Part shown: positions 1-6,646 of the stretch, piece by piece | Layout: the number at the start of each line of letters is the position of its first letter | Position numbering within the stretch: position 1 is the first letter of the stretch | Origin: an uncultured Alphaproteobacteria bacterium | GTDB taxonomy: Bacteria > Pseudomonadota > Alphaproteobacteria > Caulobacterales > Caulobacteraceae | Assembly (NCBI GenBank): GCA_903928755.1 | Contig: CAIYSH010000259.1 | Location: 1-11,011, forward strand | Length of the DNA: 11,011 nt | Direction: 5' to 3' | Notes under the pieces: generated by a model | Seen by the model: only the letters and a program-made list of their open reading frames with translations | The model's database searches: none | Told to the model about the DNA's origin: nothing | Position numbers and translations under genes: made by a program

Positions 1-438
1 CCCGGGGCCGTAAAGCTGTTTGATCAGTCGGCGACATCTGCGCCTGATCCGCTGATTGGCGACGCGGCAGCGCTGAAAGCGGCCTATGTCCTGCTGGATA
101 CGGCCTCGCTGAAGGATCTGCAGGCACGGCTCGATCCGTTGATGAAGGACGGCCACCCCTATCGTGCGGAGGCCCGGGAGGCACTGGCCTATGCCAAGCT
201 CATGGCTGGAGATACGGCCGGGGCCCGGGGTGATTTCGTGGTCCTGTCCCTCAGCCCGGATGGGCAGGACGGGTCGCGGGAGCGTGCGAGGGCTGCTATG
301 GCCCTGATTGATTCCGGTACGGCAAAGCTGACCCCTGCTGTCGTCAAGGCAGCTCTTGCCGCTCCGCCTCCCATGGTTACAGCCCCCGGCGTCGGACTTC
401 CCGGCATGCCGCAACAGCCAGGCCCCAACGCCCAATGA
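1..438 (+). CDS. TPR-like protein, YfgM-type (3' part only)
   Basis: The reading frame is open from the first base and ends at TGA 436-438, so only the last 145 residues are present and the N-terminus lies outside the window. The visible part is Ala- and Leu-rich helical sequence of the kind seen in tetratricopeptide-like solenoids, for example the stretch REALAYAKLMAGDTAGAR. It ends in a flexible Pro/Gly/Met-rich tail of about 25 residues. Its position directly before bamB and der matches yfgM-bamB-der in E. coli, where YfgM is an inner-membrane TPR protein that associates with the SecYEG translocon and periplasmic chaperones. The assignment rests mostly on this synteny plus composition. The membrane anchor expected at the N-terminus cannot be seen. 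The stop overlaps the bamB start as ATGA, so the two genes are probably translationally coupled. Confidence 0.72.
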   Translation, partial: PGAVKLFDQSATSAPDPLIGDAAALKAAYVLLDTASLKDLQARLDPLMKDGHPYRAEAREALAYAKLMAGDTAGARGDFVVLSLSPDGQDGSRERARAAMALIDSGTAKLTPAVVKAALAAPPPMVTAPGVGLPGMPQQPGPNAQ

Positions 439-1838
439 CGTCCATGTGCCGGAACGGCTTTATCGTCCTCAGTATTGTCGCTGCCCTGGCGGCCAGCGGC
501 TGCGCGACCGTCAAGCGGATTAACCCCTTCCATAAGTCGGATGCTGGACCCGCCGAGATCGCATCGGAAGGCAAGCGGATTGCCATCAATGCCCCTGACG
601 AAACGGTTGAGCCTGCTGAGGGGCTGAAGGGCGCTGATTTCTTTCTGCCTGATGCCAAGCCCGTCAGCGAGTGGGCCCTGCCTGGTGGCAGTCCGGAACA
701 GTCGGTGGAACATGTCGACGCGGGTGGAGCCCTTGCCGTGGCATGGCGACGGAACTTCGGAAAAAAGACAGGCAACGGCGGCTTCGTTACGGCACCTCCC
801 GTAGCGGCCAATGGCAAGATCTATGTGATGGACGCAGAGGCCACGGTGTCCGCACTGGATTCCAGAACCGGTGCCCAGATCTGGAAGGCCGATCTCCGGC
901 CGAAATCAAAACGGGATCGCGAGGGTTTCGGCGGTGGCCTTGCCCTTGCGGACGGCAAACTCACAGTAACATCCGGCTATCGGTTTGTGGCCCAGGTCAA
1001 TGCCGATACCGGTGCAATCCTCTGGCGGACCCTGACGGAAGAACCCATTCATGCAGCCCCGACGGTTGCAGGTGGCCGGGTGTTTGTGGTCGCTATCGAC
1101 AATACCCTGCTGACCTTTGATGCCGCGACCGGGGCTGCCGGCTGGACCTATCAGGCGCTTTCAGAATCGGCCCGAATTCTCGCCGCTTCCAGCCCTGCCG
1201 TTTCAGGTGATACGGTTGTGGCAACCTTTGGATCCGGTGAAGTGGTCGCCCTGCGCGCCGCTAATGGCAATGACCTCTGGAATGAGGCCCTGTCAAAGGC
1301 CAGCCGGACCAATGCCCTGTCCGAAATTCGCGATATTCCCGGCCGCCCCGTGATCTATCAGGGTGATGTCTTCGCCGTCAGTCATTCGGGCCTGCTGGCT
1401 GCCACGGACCTGCGCACCGGTCAGGCGAGATGGACCCTCCCCATCACCGGGATCACCACACCCTGGCCGACCGGGGATGTGGTTTACGTTGTCGACAAGC
1501 CTGGCAGGGTCTACTGCATCTCCAGGGAGACGGGACAGATCTACTGGGTGCGCGATCTGAATGACGGGCGCATCAAGAAGGGCCGTTGGGACTTTGTCAC
1601 CAAGATGGGCAAGGGGGCGAAGAAGAATGCCGCCAAACCACTCTGGTCCAGTCCCATCCTGGCCAGTGGAAAATTGATCACCGTCTCGGATACCGGTGAA
1701 TTGAAGGCCATCAACGCCAAGAGTGGCGTGGTGGAAAAGACACTCCAGTTGGGCCAGACAGTACTCCTGGGTCCCATCGCATTGAACGGAACCCTGTTTA
1801 TCGTGACCGATGAGGCCCAGCTCATCGCTCTGCGTTAA
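435..1838 (+). CDS. bamB: Outer membrane assembly lipoprotein BamB (PQQ-repeat beta-propeller)
   Basis: This encodes a 467-residue lipoprotein. It begins with a signal peptide: a short basic start, a hydrophobic run FIVLSIVAALAA, then the lipobox ASGC with the lipidated Cys at residue 23. Residue +2 is Ala, not Asp, which fits Lol sorting to the outer membrane. From about residue 100 to the end there are repeated PQQ-type blades with the pattern 'xVYALDxxTGxxxW', for example VSALDSRTGAQIW, LTFDAATGAAGW, LAATDLRTGQARW and YCISRETGQIYW, consistent with an eight-bladed propeller. BamB is the BAM-complex scaffold that helps BamA insert outer-membrane proteins; the PQQ repeats here are structural and do not imply an enzyme. 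It is longer than the E. coli protein (about 390 residues), mainly through an N-terminal linker of about 75 residues and a Lys-rich insert near residues 375-400. The start at 435 is preferred because of the ATGA overlap with the previous gene, although no strong ribosome binding site is visible. Confidence 0.93.
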   Translation: MTSMCRNGFIVLSIVAALAASGCATVKRINPFHKSDAGPAEIASEGKRIAINAPDETVEPAEGLKGADFFLPDAKPVSEWALPGGSPEQSVEHVDAGGALAVAWRRNFGKKTGNGGFVTAPPVAANGKIYVMDAEATVSALDSRTGAQIWKADLRPKSKRDREGFGGGLALADGKLTVTSGYRFVAQVNADTGAILWRTLTEEPIHAAPTVAGGRVFVVAIDNTLLTFDAATGAAGWTYQALSESARILAASSPAVSGDTVVATFGSGEVVALRAANGNDLWNEALSKASRTNALSEIRDIPGRPVIYQGDVFAVSHSGLLAATDLRTGQARWTLPITGITTPWPTGDVVYVVDKPGRVYCISRETGQIYWVRDLNDGRIKKGRWDFVTKMGKGAKKNAAKPLWSSPILASGKLITVSDTGELKAINAKSGVVEKTLQLGQTVLLGPIALNGTLFIVTDEAQLIALR

Positions 1839-1841
1839 AGC

Positions 1842-1850
1842 GGGAAGGGG
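1842..1850 (+). promoter_or_regulatory. Ribosome binding site of der
   Basis: The purine run GGGAAGGGG ends 8 nt before the ATG at 1859. It decides the start: an ATG at 1851 lies in another frame directly after this run, whereas 1859 is correctly spaced and in frame with the first P-loop of Der. Confidence 0.7.
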
Positions 1851-1858
1851 ATGCCCCG

Positions 1859-3448
1859 ATGCCGCTCAGGCTCGCAATCGTCGGACGCCCGAATGTCGGG
1901 AAGTCGACACTGTTCAATCGTCTGGCTGGCAAGAAGCTGGCCATTGTTGATGACCGCCCCGGGGTAACCCGGGACCGACGCTTTGCCACGGGGCAACTCG
2001 GTGACCTCCCGCTGGAGCTTATCGATACTGCCGGGTTTGAAGACGTGACCGACGAAAGTCTGGAGGCGCGGATGCGAGCCCAGACCGAAATCGCCATTGA
2101 CGAGGCCGATGTTGCCCTGTTCGTGGTGGATGCCCGTGAAGGCATAACGCCCATGGATGAGGTCTTCGCCGAGATCCTCCGCCGAAAGGACAAGCCTGTC
2201 ATTCTTGCCGCCAACAAGGCGGAGGGAAAAAAGGGCGATGACGGTGTCAATGATGCCTTCCGCCTTGGACTGGGTGAGCCTATCGCGATTTCAGCCGAGC
2301 ATGGCGAAGGCATGGCTGATCTCTTCAGTGCGCTGGTAGCCCTCTCCGACGAACACGAAATCGTCGAGGGCGTTCTGGCGGAAATGCCCATCAAGCTGGC
2401 CATTGTTGGCCGACCCAATGCCGGCAAGTCGACCCTGATCAACAAGCTCATCGGCGAAGACCGTCTTCTGACCGGACCGGAAGCCGGGATCACCCGGGAT
2501 GCCATTCCCGTGGACTGGGAATGGGACGATCGTGCCATCCGGCTGGTGGACACGGCAGGCCTGCGGCGTAAGGCGCGGGTCCAGGAAAAACTCGAGAAGC
2601 TGTCCACGGCTGATACCATCCGTGCCATCACCTTCGCCGAAGTGGTGGTGCTGGTCATGGACGCGACCCACCCCTTCGAAATCCAGGACCTGCAGATCGC
2701 CGACCTGGTCGAACGCGAAGGCCGTGCACTGGTCTTCGTGGTGGCCAAATGGGACCTCGTCGAAGACCCAAGGGCAACGCTGGAAGACATTACGGAAAAG
2801 GTCGATCGCGCCTTGCCCCAGTTACGGGGTTCGCCCCTGATCGCCCTCTCGGCAGAAACCGGCCGCAATCTCGACAAGCTGATGCCGGCTGTCCTCAAGG
2901 CCCACACGGACTGGTCTACCAAGGTCAAGACCCGGGATCTGAATGACTGGCTGGCTATGGCCATTCAGAGACATCCGCCCCCAGCTGTGGGCGGCCGCCG
3001 TGTGAAACCCAAATATATGGCCCAGACGAAGGCGCGGCCGCCGACATTCGTCATGTTTGCCAGCCGGGCAGATCAGCTGCCGGAGCACTACAAGCGGTAT
3101 CTGATCCATTCGTTGAGGGAGAGCTTTGATCTGCCGGGTGTGCCCATGCGGCTTACGGTCAAGTCGAACAAGAACCCCTATGCCGAGGGTGAGGCCAAGA
3201 GCGGCGTGGCGATTGATCGGCCCAAGCCCAATCGCAACAAGGTCAAGACCGGCCTGGCAACCAAGAAGAAGGCCGAGGCCGCCGCCAAGGCCAAGGCGGG
3301 CGCAACGGGCAAACCACGGCCGACCCGGATTGCCAAACCCAAACCCACGGGTGCCCCCAAGGGCCGGGCCCAGAAACTGGCCAGGCCCGGTGTCAAGCCG
3401 AAGCGGGCTGCCCGCGTTCTTTCCGCCACGCCGAAAAATCGACGTTAG
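1859..3448 (+). CDS. der: Ribosome biogenesis GTPase Der (EngA)
   Basis: Der carries two G domains in tandem plus a KH-like domain and is needed for maturation of the 50S ribosomal subunit in the cytoplasm. Visible motifs of the first G domain are P-loop GRPNVGKS (9-16), switch Thr in GVTRD (T37), DTAG (56-59), NKAE (119-122) and SAEHG (145-149). Those of the second are GRPNAGKS (184-191), GITRD (T212), DTAG (231-234), AKWD (296-299) and SAETG (331-335). The KH-like domain runs from about 350 to 441 and ends in the typical SNKNPY. After it comes an 88-residue tail rich in Lys, Ala, Pro and Arg, which makes the protein 529 residues long against about 490 in E. coli. The second G4 motif has Ala where Asn is the rule. 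The first has Glu in place of Asp, which I recall as common in alphaproteobacterial Der. The gene follows bamB by 20 nt, and its last 56 bp overlap the end of the convergent dehydrogenase gene. Confidence 0.97.
   Translation: MPLRLAIVGRPNVGKSTLFNRLAGKKLAIVDDRPGVTRDRRFATGQLGDLPLELIDTAGFEDVTDESLEARMRAQTEIAIDEADVALFVVDAREGITPMDEVFAEILRRKDKPVILAANKAEGKKGDDGVNDAFRLGLGEPIAISAEHGEGMADLFSALVALSDEHEIVEGVLAEMPIKLAIVGRPNAGKSTLINKLIGEDRLLTGPEAGITRDAIPVDWEWDDRAIRLVDTAGLRRKARVQEKLEKLSTADTIRAITFAEVVVLVMDATHPFEIQDLQIADLVEREGRALVFVVAKWDLVEDPRATLEDITEKVDRALPQLRGSPLIALSAETGRNLDKLMPAVLKAHTDWSTKVKTRDLNDWLAMAIQRHPPPAVGGRRVKPKYMAQTKARPPTFVMFASRADQLPEHYKRYLIHSLRESFDLPGVPMRLTVKSNKNPYAEGEAKSGVAIDRPKPNRNKVKTGLATKKKAEAAAKAKAGATGKPRPTRIAKPKPTGAPKGRAQKLARPGVKPKRAARVLSATPKNRR
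3364..3390 (-). repeat. GC-only inverted repeat just past the dehydrogenase stop
   Basis: The arms CCGGGCC (3364-3370) and GGCCCGG (3384-3390) are perfectly complementary, with a 13-nt loop. On the minus strand the stem begins 2 nt after the stop codon of the dehydrogenase gene, so it could shape the 3' end of the long minus-strand transcript. No T-run follows, so it is not a standard intrinsic terminator. It lies within the low-complexity tail of der and may arise from that GC-rich codon use. Confidence 0.3.
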
Positions 3449-4148
3449 TGTCGGGTTGGCCTAGGTCTGCCTGAGCCAGTTCGATCATCAGCGGGCCGAT
3501 TTCAGAAGGATCGGGCAGGGTCGCAGGGTCTTCACCGGGCATGGCTTCGGCTCGCATTTTGGTGCGCATGGCACCAGGATCGATCAGAGCTGCCCGGACG
3601 GTCGTCGTCTCCAGTTCGTCAGCCCATGTGCGAACGATGTGCTCCATGGCAGCCTTGGAAGCGCCATAAGGCCCCCAGAAGGCCTTCGGGCGCGCAACGC
3701 GACCGGTTGTAACAAACAGGGCGCGCCCTCGTGGTGCTGCCTTCAACAGGCGTTCCGTGCTGCGGATGAGCCGATAGGTTGCTGTGGCATTCACGGTCAT
3801 GACCCGATCCCACAGACCCGGCTCCACATGCCCAACCGGCGTCAGGGCACCGAGGACTGCGCCACAGTGGACCAGGAGGTCCAGGTGGCCAAACCGCTGA
3901 TGAATGGCGAGACCAAGCTGGTCCAGGCCATCAGGTTGTGAAAGATCCAGAGGAACGAGGGTCGCGGGCTCCCCTGTAAGGGCGCGGATTTCGTCGTCGA
4001 GACTCTCCAGGCCTCCCTGTGTGCGGGCCGTGGCGACAATGTGTGCGCCGGCTCCAGCCAGGGCCAGGGCCGTGGCCCGACCAATCCCACGGGTGGCACC
4101 GGTCACAAGGGCGATCTGGCCGGAAAGCGGTTTCGAAGTCGAAGTCAT
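3393..4148 (-). CDS. Short-chain dehydrogenase/reductase, YciK-like
   Basis: This 251-residue protein has the classical SDR Rossmann fold and is probably a cytoplasmic NAD(P)(H)-dependent oxidoreductase of unknown substrate. The cofactor loop TGATRGIG spans residues 16-23, and R42 after the second strand hints at NADP(H) preference. D68 is the adenine-contacting Asp, N120 sits in the catalytic-Asn position, and YGASK gives the catalytic Y161 and K165. Two positions depart from the consensus: the NNAG motif reads HCGA (94-97), and the catalytic Ser about 13 residues before the Tyr is Thr148. The ATG at 4146-4148 has an AAGAG ribosome binding site at 4154-4158 with 5-nt spacing. It lies 18 nt after the transporter gene and is likely last in the transcript. 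An SDR gene next to purF is a pattern I recall from other alphaproteobacteria; the substrate remains unknown. Confidence 0.9.
   Translation of the reverse strand: MTSTSKPLSGQIALVTGATRGIGRATALALAGAGAHIVATARTQGGLESLDDEIRALTGEPATLVPLDLSQPDGLDQLGLAIHQRFGHLDLLVHCGAVLGALTPVGHVEPGLWDRVMTVNATATYRLIRSTERLLKAAPRGRALFVTTGRVARPKAFWGPYGASKAAMEHIVRTWADELETTTVRAALIDPGAMRTKMRAEAMPGEDPATLPDPSEIGPLMIELAQADLGQPDTNVDFSAWRKERGQPASA
3457..3478 (+). terminator. Candidate 3' stem-loop of der (no T-run)
   Basis: Starting 9 nt after the der stop, TGGCCTAGG pairs with CCTGAGCCA around a TCTG tetraloop. The 9-bp stem has one C-A mismatch and one G-T wobble. It may stabilise the der mRNA end or assist termination. No T-rich tract follows, so a classic Rho-independent terminator is not supported. 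It lies inside the 3' coding part of the dehydrogenase gene. Confidence 0.3.
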
Positions 4149-4166
4149 TTGAACTCTTGTTGATGG

Positions 4167-5093
4167 TTATGGCGCGGTCTGATCTTCCGGGCGTTCGGCA
4201 TAGTGCTGAGCGATTATGGCGCAGGCCATGAGCTGGATCTGATGAAAAATCATGATGGGCAGAAGGATCAATCCCAGGGTCGCCCCGGGAAACAGGACGC
4301 CCGCCATGGGCACGCCACTGGCCAAGCTCTTTTTCGAGCCGCAGAACACAATGGTGATCTCGTCCGCCTTCTGGAATTTCAGGGCGCGGGCCGCTGCGTA
4401 GGTGGTCAACAGGACTACGGCCAGCAAGACCGCGCAGAGCAGACCCAGGCGGATCAGGTCTGCAAGACCCACGCGGCTCCAGATGCCGCCGACAACAGCT
4501 TCAGAGAAGGCCGTATAGACCACCAGAAGGATGGAGCCTCGGTCCACATAGGACAGGAGCCTGTTGTGGGCCGTGATCCAGGTGCCGATCCATGGCCGCA
4601 GGATCTGGCCGGCAAGGAAGGGGATCAGCAGCTGGAAGACAATGGCCTGTATCGAATGCAGCGAAAAGCTGACTGCGTTCGTGTGCATCAAGGCTGCACC
4701 GAGAACGGGAGTCACGAGAATTCCCAACAGGTTTGACGCGGTGGCTGAGGCGACGGTTGCGGCGACATTGCCCCGTGCAATGGCCGTGAAGCCGATGGAT
4801 GACTGGATCGTCGAGGGCAGGCATCCCAGGAATATCAGGCCCGGTGCCAGGGCTGCGGGCGTAATCCATGGGGGTAGGGCAGTCAGCCCCAGTGTCAGGA
4901 CCGGAAACAGCACAAAAGTGGCAGCCAGGATCAGCAGGTGCAAACGCCAGTGTGTGATACCTGCAATTACGGCCTGCCTTGAAAGCTTGGCACCATGCAG
5001 GAAGAAGACCATGCCGATGGCGAGCTTGGTCATCAAGCCAAACATGGGCGCAATAACCCCCTGCGCTGGCAGCAGGCTCGCCAGCACCACCAT
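4167..5093 (-). CDS. SLC10A7/YfeH-like transporter (SBF-like, bile acid:sodium symporter family); true start probably upstream
   Basis: This is an inner-membrane carrier with about ten hydrophobic segments. It is recognised by the SBF-like signatures FFLHGAKLSR (about 30-39), GCLPSTIQSSIGFTAIARGN (about 89-108) and FCGSKKSLASGVPMA (about 250-264). Family members include E. coli YfeH and vertebrate SLC10A7; substrates of the bacterial members are not established, so bile acid transport should not be assumed. From the only ordinary start codon (ATG 5091-5093) the protein has 308 residues, but this start has no ribosome binding site and cuts into the first membrane helix. The same frame stays open upstream and reads LKPDTYILLIIG just before the ATG, which resembles the missing helix start. 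No ATG, GTG or TTG occurs in frame back to the purF stop. Possible starts are ATT at 5157-5159 (330 residues) or CTG at 5163-5165, which overlaps the purF TGA (332 residues). The gene sits between purF and the dehydrogenase and is likely co-transcribed with both. Confidence 0.88.
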   Translation of the reverse strand: MVVLASLLPAQGVIAPMFGLMTKLAIGMVFFLHGAKLSRQAVIAGITHWRLHLLILAATFVLFPVLTLGLTALPPWITPAALAPGLIFLGCLPSTIQSSIGFTAIARGNVAATVASATASNLLGILVTPVLGAALMHTNAVSFSLHSIQAIVFQLLIPFLAGQILRPWIGTWITAHNRLLSYVDRGSILLVVYTAFSEAVVGGIWSRVGLADLIRLGLLCAVLLAVVLLTTYAAARALKFQKADEITIVFCGSKKSLASGVPMAGVLFPGATLGLILLPIMIFHQIQLMACAIIAQHYAERPEDQTAP

Positions 5094-5161
5094 GCCGATG
5101 ATCAGCAGGATGTAGGTGTCCGGTTTCAGCCGTGACAGCAGGGTGCGCGAGGCTGAAATGG

Positions 5162-6646
5162 TCAGGCGTCCACCAGGAAGGAAAGCTGTCGATCCGCAGC
5201 TTCATTGCGCCCCTCTGCGATCTCCCGATCGAGCAGGCGTGTGGGATAGTCGCCGGTAAAATAGTGATCGGTGAACTGTGGCTCGGCGGGATTTCGCGGA
5301 CCTGCGCCCATCGCCCAATAGAGGCCATCCACGGTCAGATAGCCCATGGAATCCACATTCAGGAATTTTGCAATTTCCTCGACCGTATGCGTTGCGGCCA
5401 GCAGTTTGTCCCGATCCGGCATGTCGACGCCATAGAAGTCAGGCCACTTCAGCGGAGGAGAGGCTGAGCGGAGGTGAACCTCTGTCGCCCCGGCGTCACG
5501 TACCATCTTTACGAACCTGACGGCCGTTGTGCCACGGACGATGGAGTCATCGATAAGCATCACCCTTTTTCCGGCGAGCACAGCGCGATTGGGTGAAAGC
5601 TTCATCCGAACGCCCATGTCGCGGGCACCCTGGGTCGGCAGGATGAAGGTCCGCCCAACATAGTGATTGCGGATGATGCCCATCTCGAATGGGACCCCGG
5701 TCTCCTGCGCGTAGCCGAGGGCAGAAGGGACACCTGAGTCTGGCACAGGAACGATGACATCGACGGGCGCGTGGCATTCCTGCGCCAGACGCTGGCCCAT
5801 ACGCTTGCGGACCTCGTAGACCGAACGCCCGTTCACAACTGAATCCGGGCGCGCAAAATAGACATATTCCCAGATGCAAGGGCGGGCCCGGGCGGCCGGA
5901 AAAGGGCGGAGGCTTTCGATGCCGTTGTGATCGATGACGACCATTTCGCCATGCTCGATATCGCGCACGAACCGTGCTCCGATGATGTCCAGGGCGCAGG
6001 TTTCCGAGGCGAGCACGGCCTTGCCATCCAGATCCCCCAGGACCAGCGGCCGGATACCCAGGGGGTCGCGAATGCCGATCAGCTTCTTGTTGGTCAGAAC
6101 GACGAGGGCATATCCGCCTTCGATCTGACTGATGGCATCAATGAACCTATCCACCAGTCGTGATTGCCGGGACCGCGCCAGCAAGTGCAGGATCACTTCG
6201 GAGTCGGAAGTCGACTGGAAAATACTGCCGTCCGCGACAAGCTGCTGACGCAGCGTCAGAAAGTTGGTGAGATTGCCGTTGTGGGCAATGGCAACGCCAC
6301 CTTGATCGAGATCTGCGAACATCGGCTGGACATTGCGGATGAAACTGCCACCCGCGGTCGAGTATCTCGTATGACCTATTGCCGAATGGCCAGGGAGACG
6401 ACTGCCCAGGTCATTGCCAGCGAACGCATCGCCGACGTAACCCATGTGTCGCTCGGTATGAAAGCCCTGCCCGTCAAAACTGACAATTCCACAGGCCTCC
6501 TGTCCGCGATGCTGCAGCGCATGAAGGCCAAGCGCCGTCAGGACCGAAGCTTCTTCAGTGCCGAAAACGCCGAAAACCCCGCATTCAAGTCGGGGGGCAT
6601 CGTCATCCGGATCCCGGGGAGACCATCGGTCCGGAGGGGTCTTCAT
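5162..6646 (-). CDS. purF: Amidophosphoribosyltransferase PurF
   Basis: PurF catalyses the first committed step of purine synthesis, transferring glutamine amide nitrogen to PRPP to give 5-phosphoribosylamine. The 494-residue protein starts with an Asp/Pro/Arg-rich propeptide of 21 residues. Cleavage between E21 and C22 would expose the nucleophilic Cys of the N-terminal nucleophile glutaminase domain. Further glutaminase motifs are GHTRYST (91-97) and AHNGNLTN (121-128). The phosphoribosyltransferase domain has the PRPP loop VMLIDDSIVRGTT (362-374). There is no Cys in the C-terminal third: the positions that hold iron-sulfur ligands in the Bacillus subtilis enzyme read WPDFYG (D403) and FTDHYFTGDYP (458-468). 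So this is a propeptide-bearing enzyme without a 4Fe-4S cluster. The start overlaps the cvpA stop as ATGA, and a GGAG site at 6655-6658 lies 8 nt upstream. Feedback inhibition by purine nucleotides is known for the family. Confidence 0.97.
   Translation of the reverse strand: MKTPPDRWSPRDPDDDAPRLECGVFGVFGTEEASVLTALGLHALQHRGQEACGIVSFDGQGFHTERHMGYVGDAFAGNDLGSRLPGHSAIGHTRYSTAGGSFIRNVQPMFADLDQGGVAIAHNGNLTNFLTLRQQLVADGSIFQSTSDSEVILHLLARSRQSRLVDRFIDAISQIEGGYALVVLTNKKLIGIRDPLGIRPLVLGDLDGKAVLASETCALDIIGARFVRDIEHGEMVVIDHNGIESLRPFPAARARPCIWEYVYFARPDSVVNGRSVYEVRKRMGQRLAQECHAPVDVIVPVPDSGVPSALGYAQETGVPFEMGIIRNHYVGRTFILPTQGARDMGVRMKLSPNRAVLAGKRVMLIDDSIVRGTTAVRFVKMVRDAGATEVHLRSASPPLKWPDFYGVDMPDRDKLLAATHTVEEIAKFLNVDSMGYLTVDGLYWAMGAGPRNPAEPQFTDHYFTGDYPTRLLDREIAEGRNEAADRQLSFLVDA

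Noticed and set aside
435..1838. A PQQ-dependent dehydrogenase in place of BamB
   Set aside because: The lipobox, the length, the absence of quinoprotein dehydrogenase active-site features that I could recognise, and the position between a YfgM-like gene and der all point to BamB.
1822..2964. A 380-codon open frame on the minus strand opposite der
   Set aside because: Its product is a monotonous Ser/Arg/Ala-rich sequence with no recognisable domain, and it lies wholly antisense to the well-supported end of bamB and most of der. It is a shadow of GC-rich codon use.
4501..5328. A 275-codon open frame on the minus strand overlapping the transporter and the end of purF
   Set aside because: It is rich in His, Pro and Cys, lacks hydrophobic or domain patterns, and runs in another frame through the conserved transporter coding sequence.
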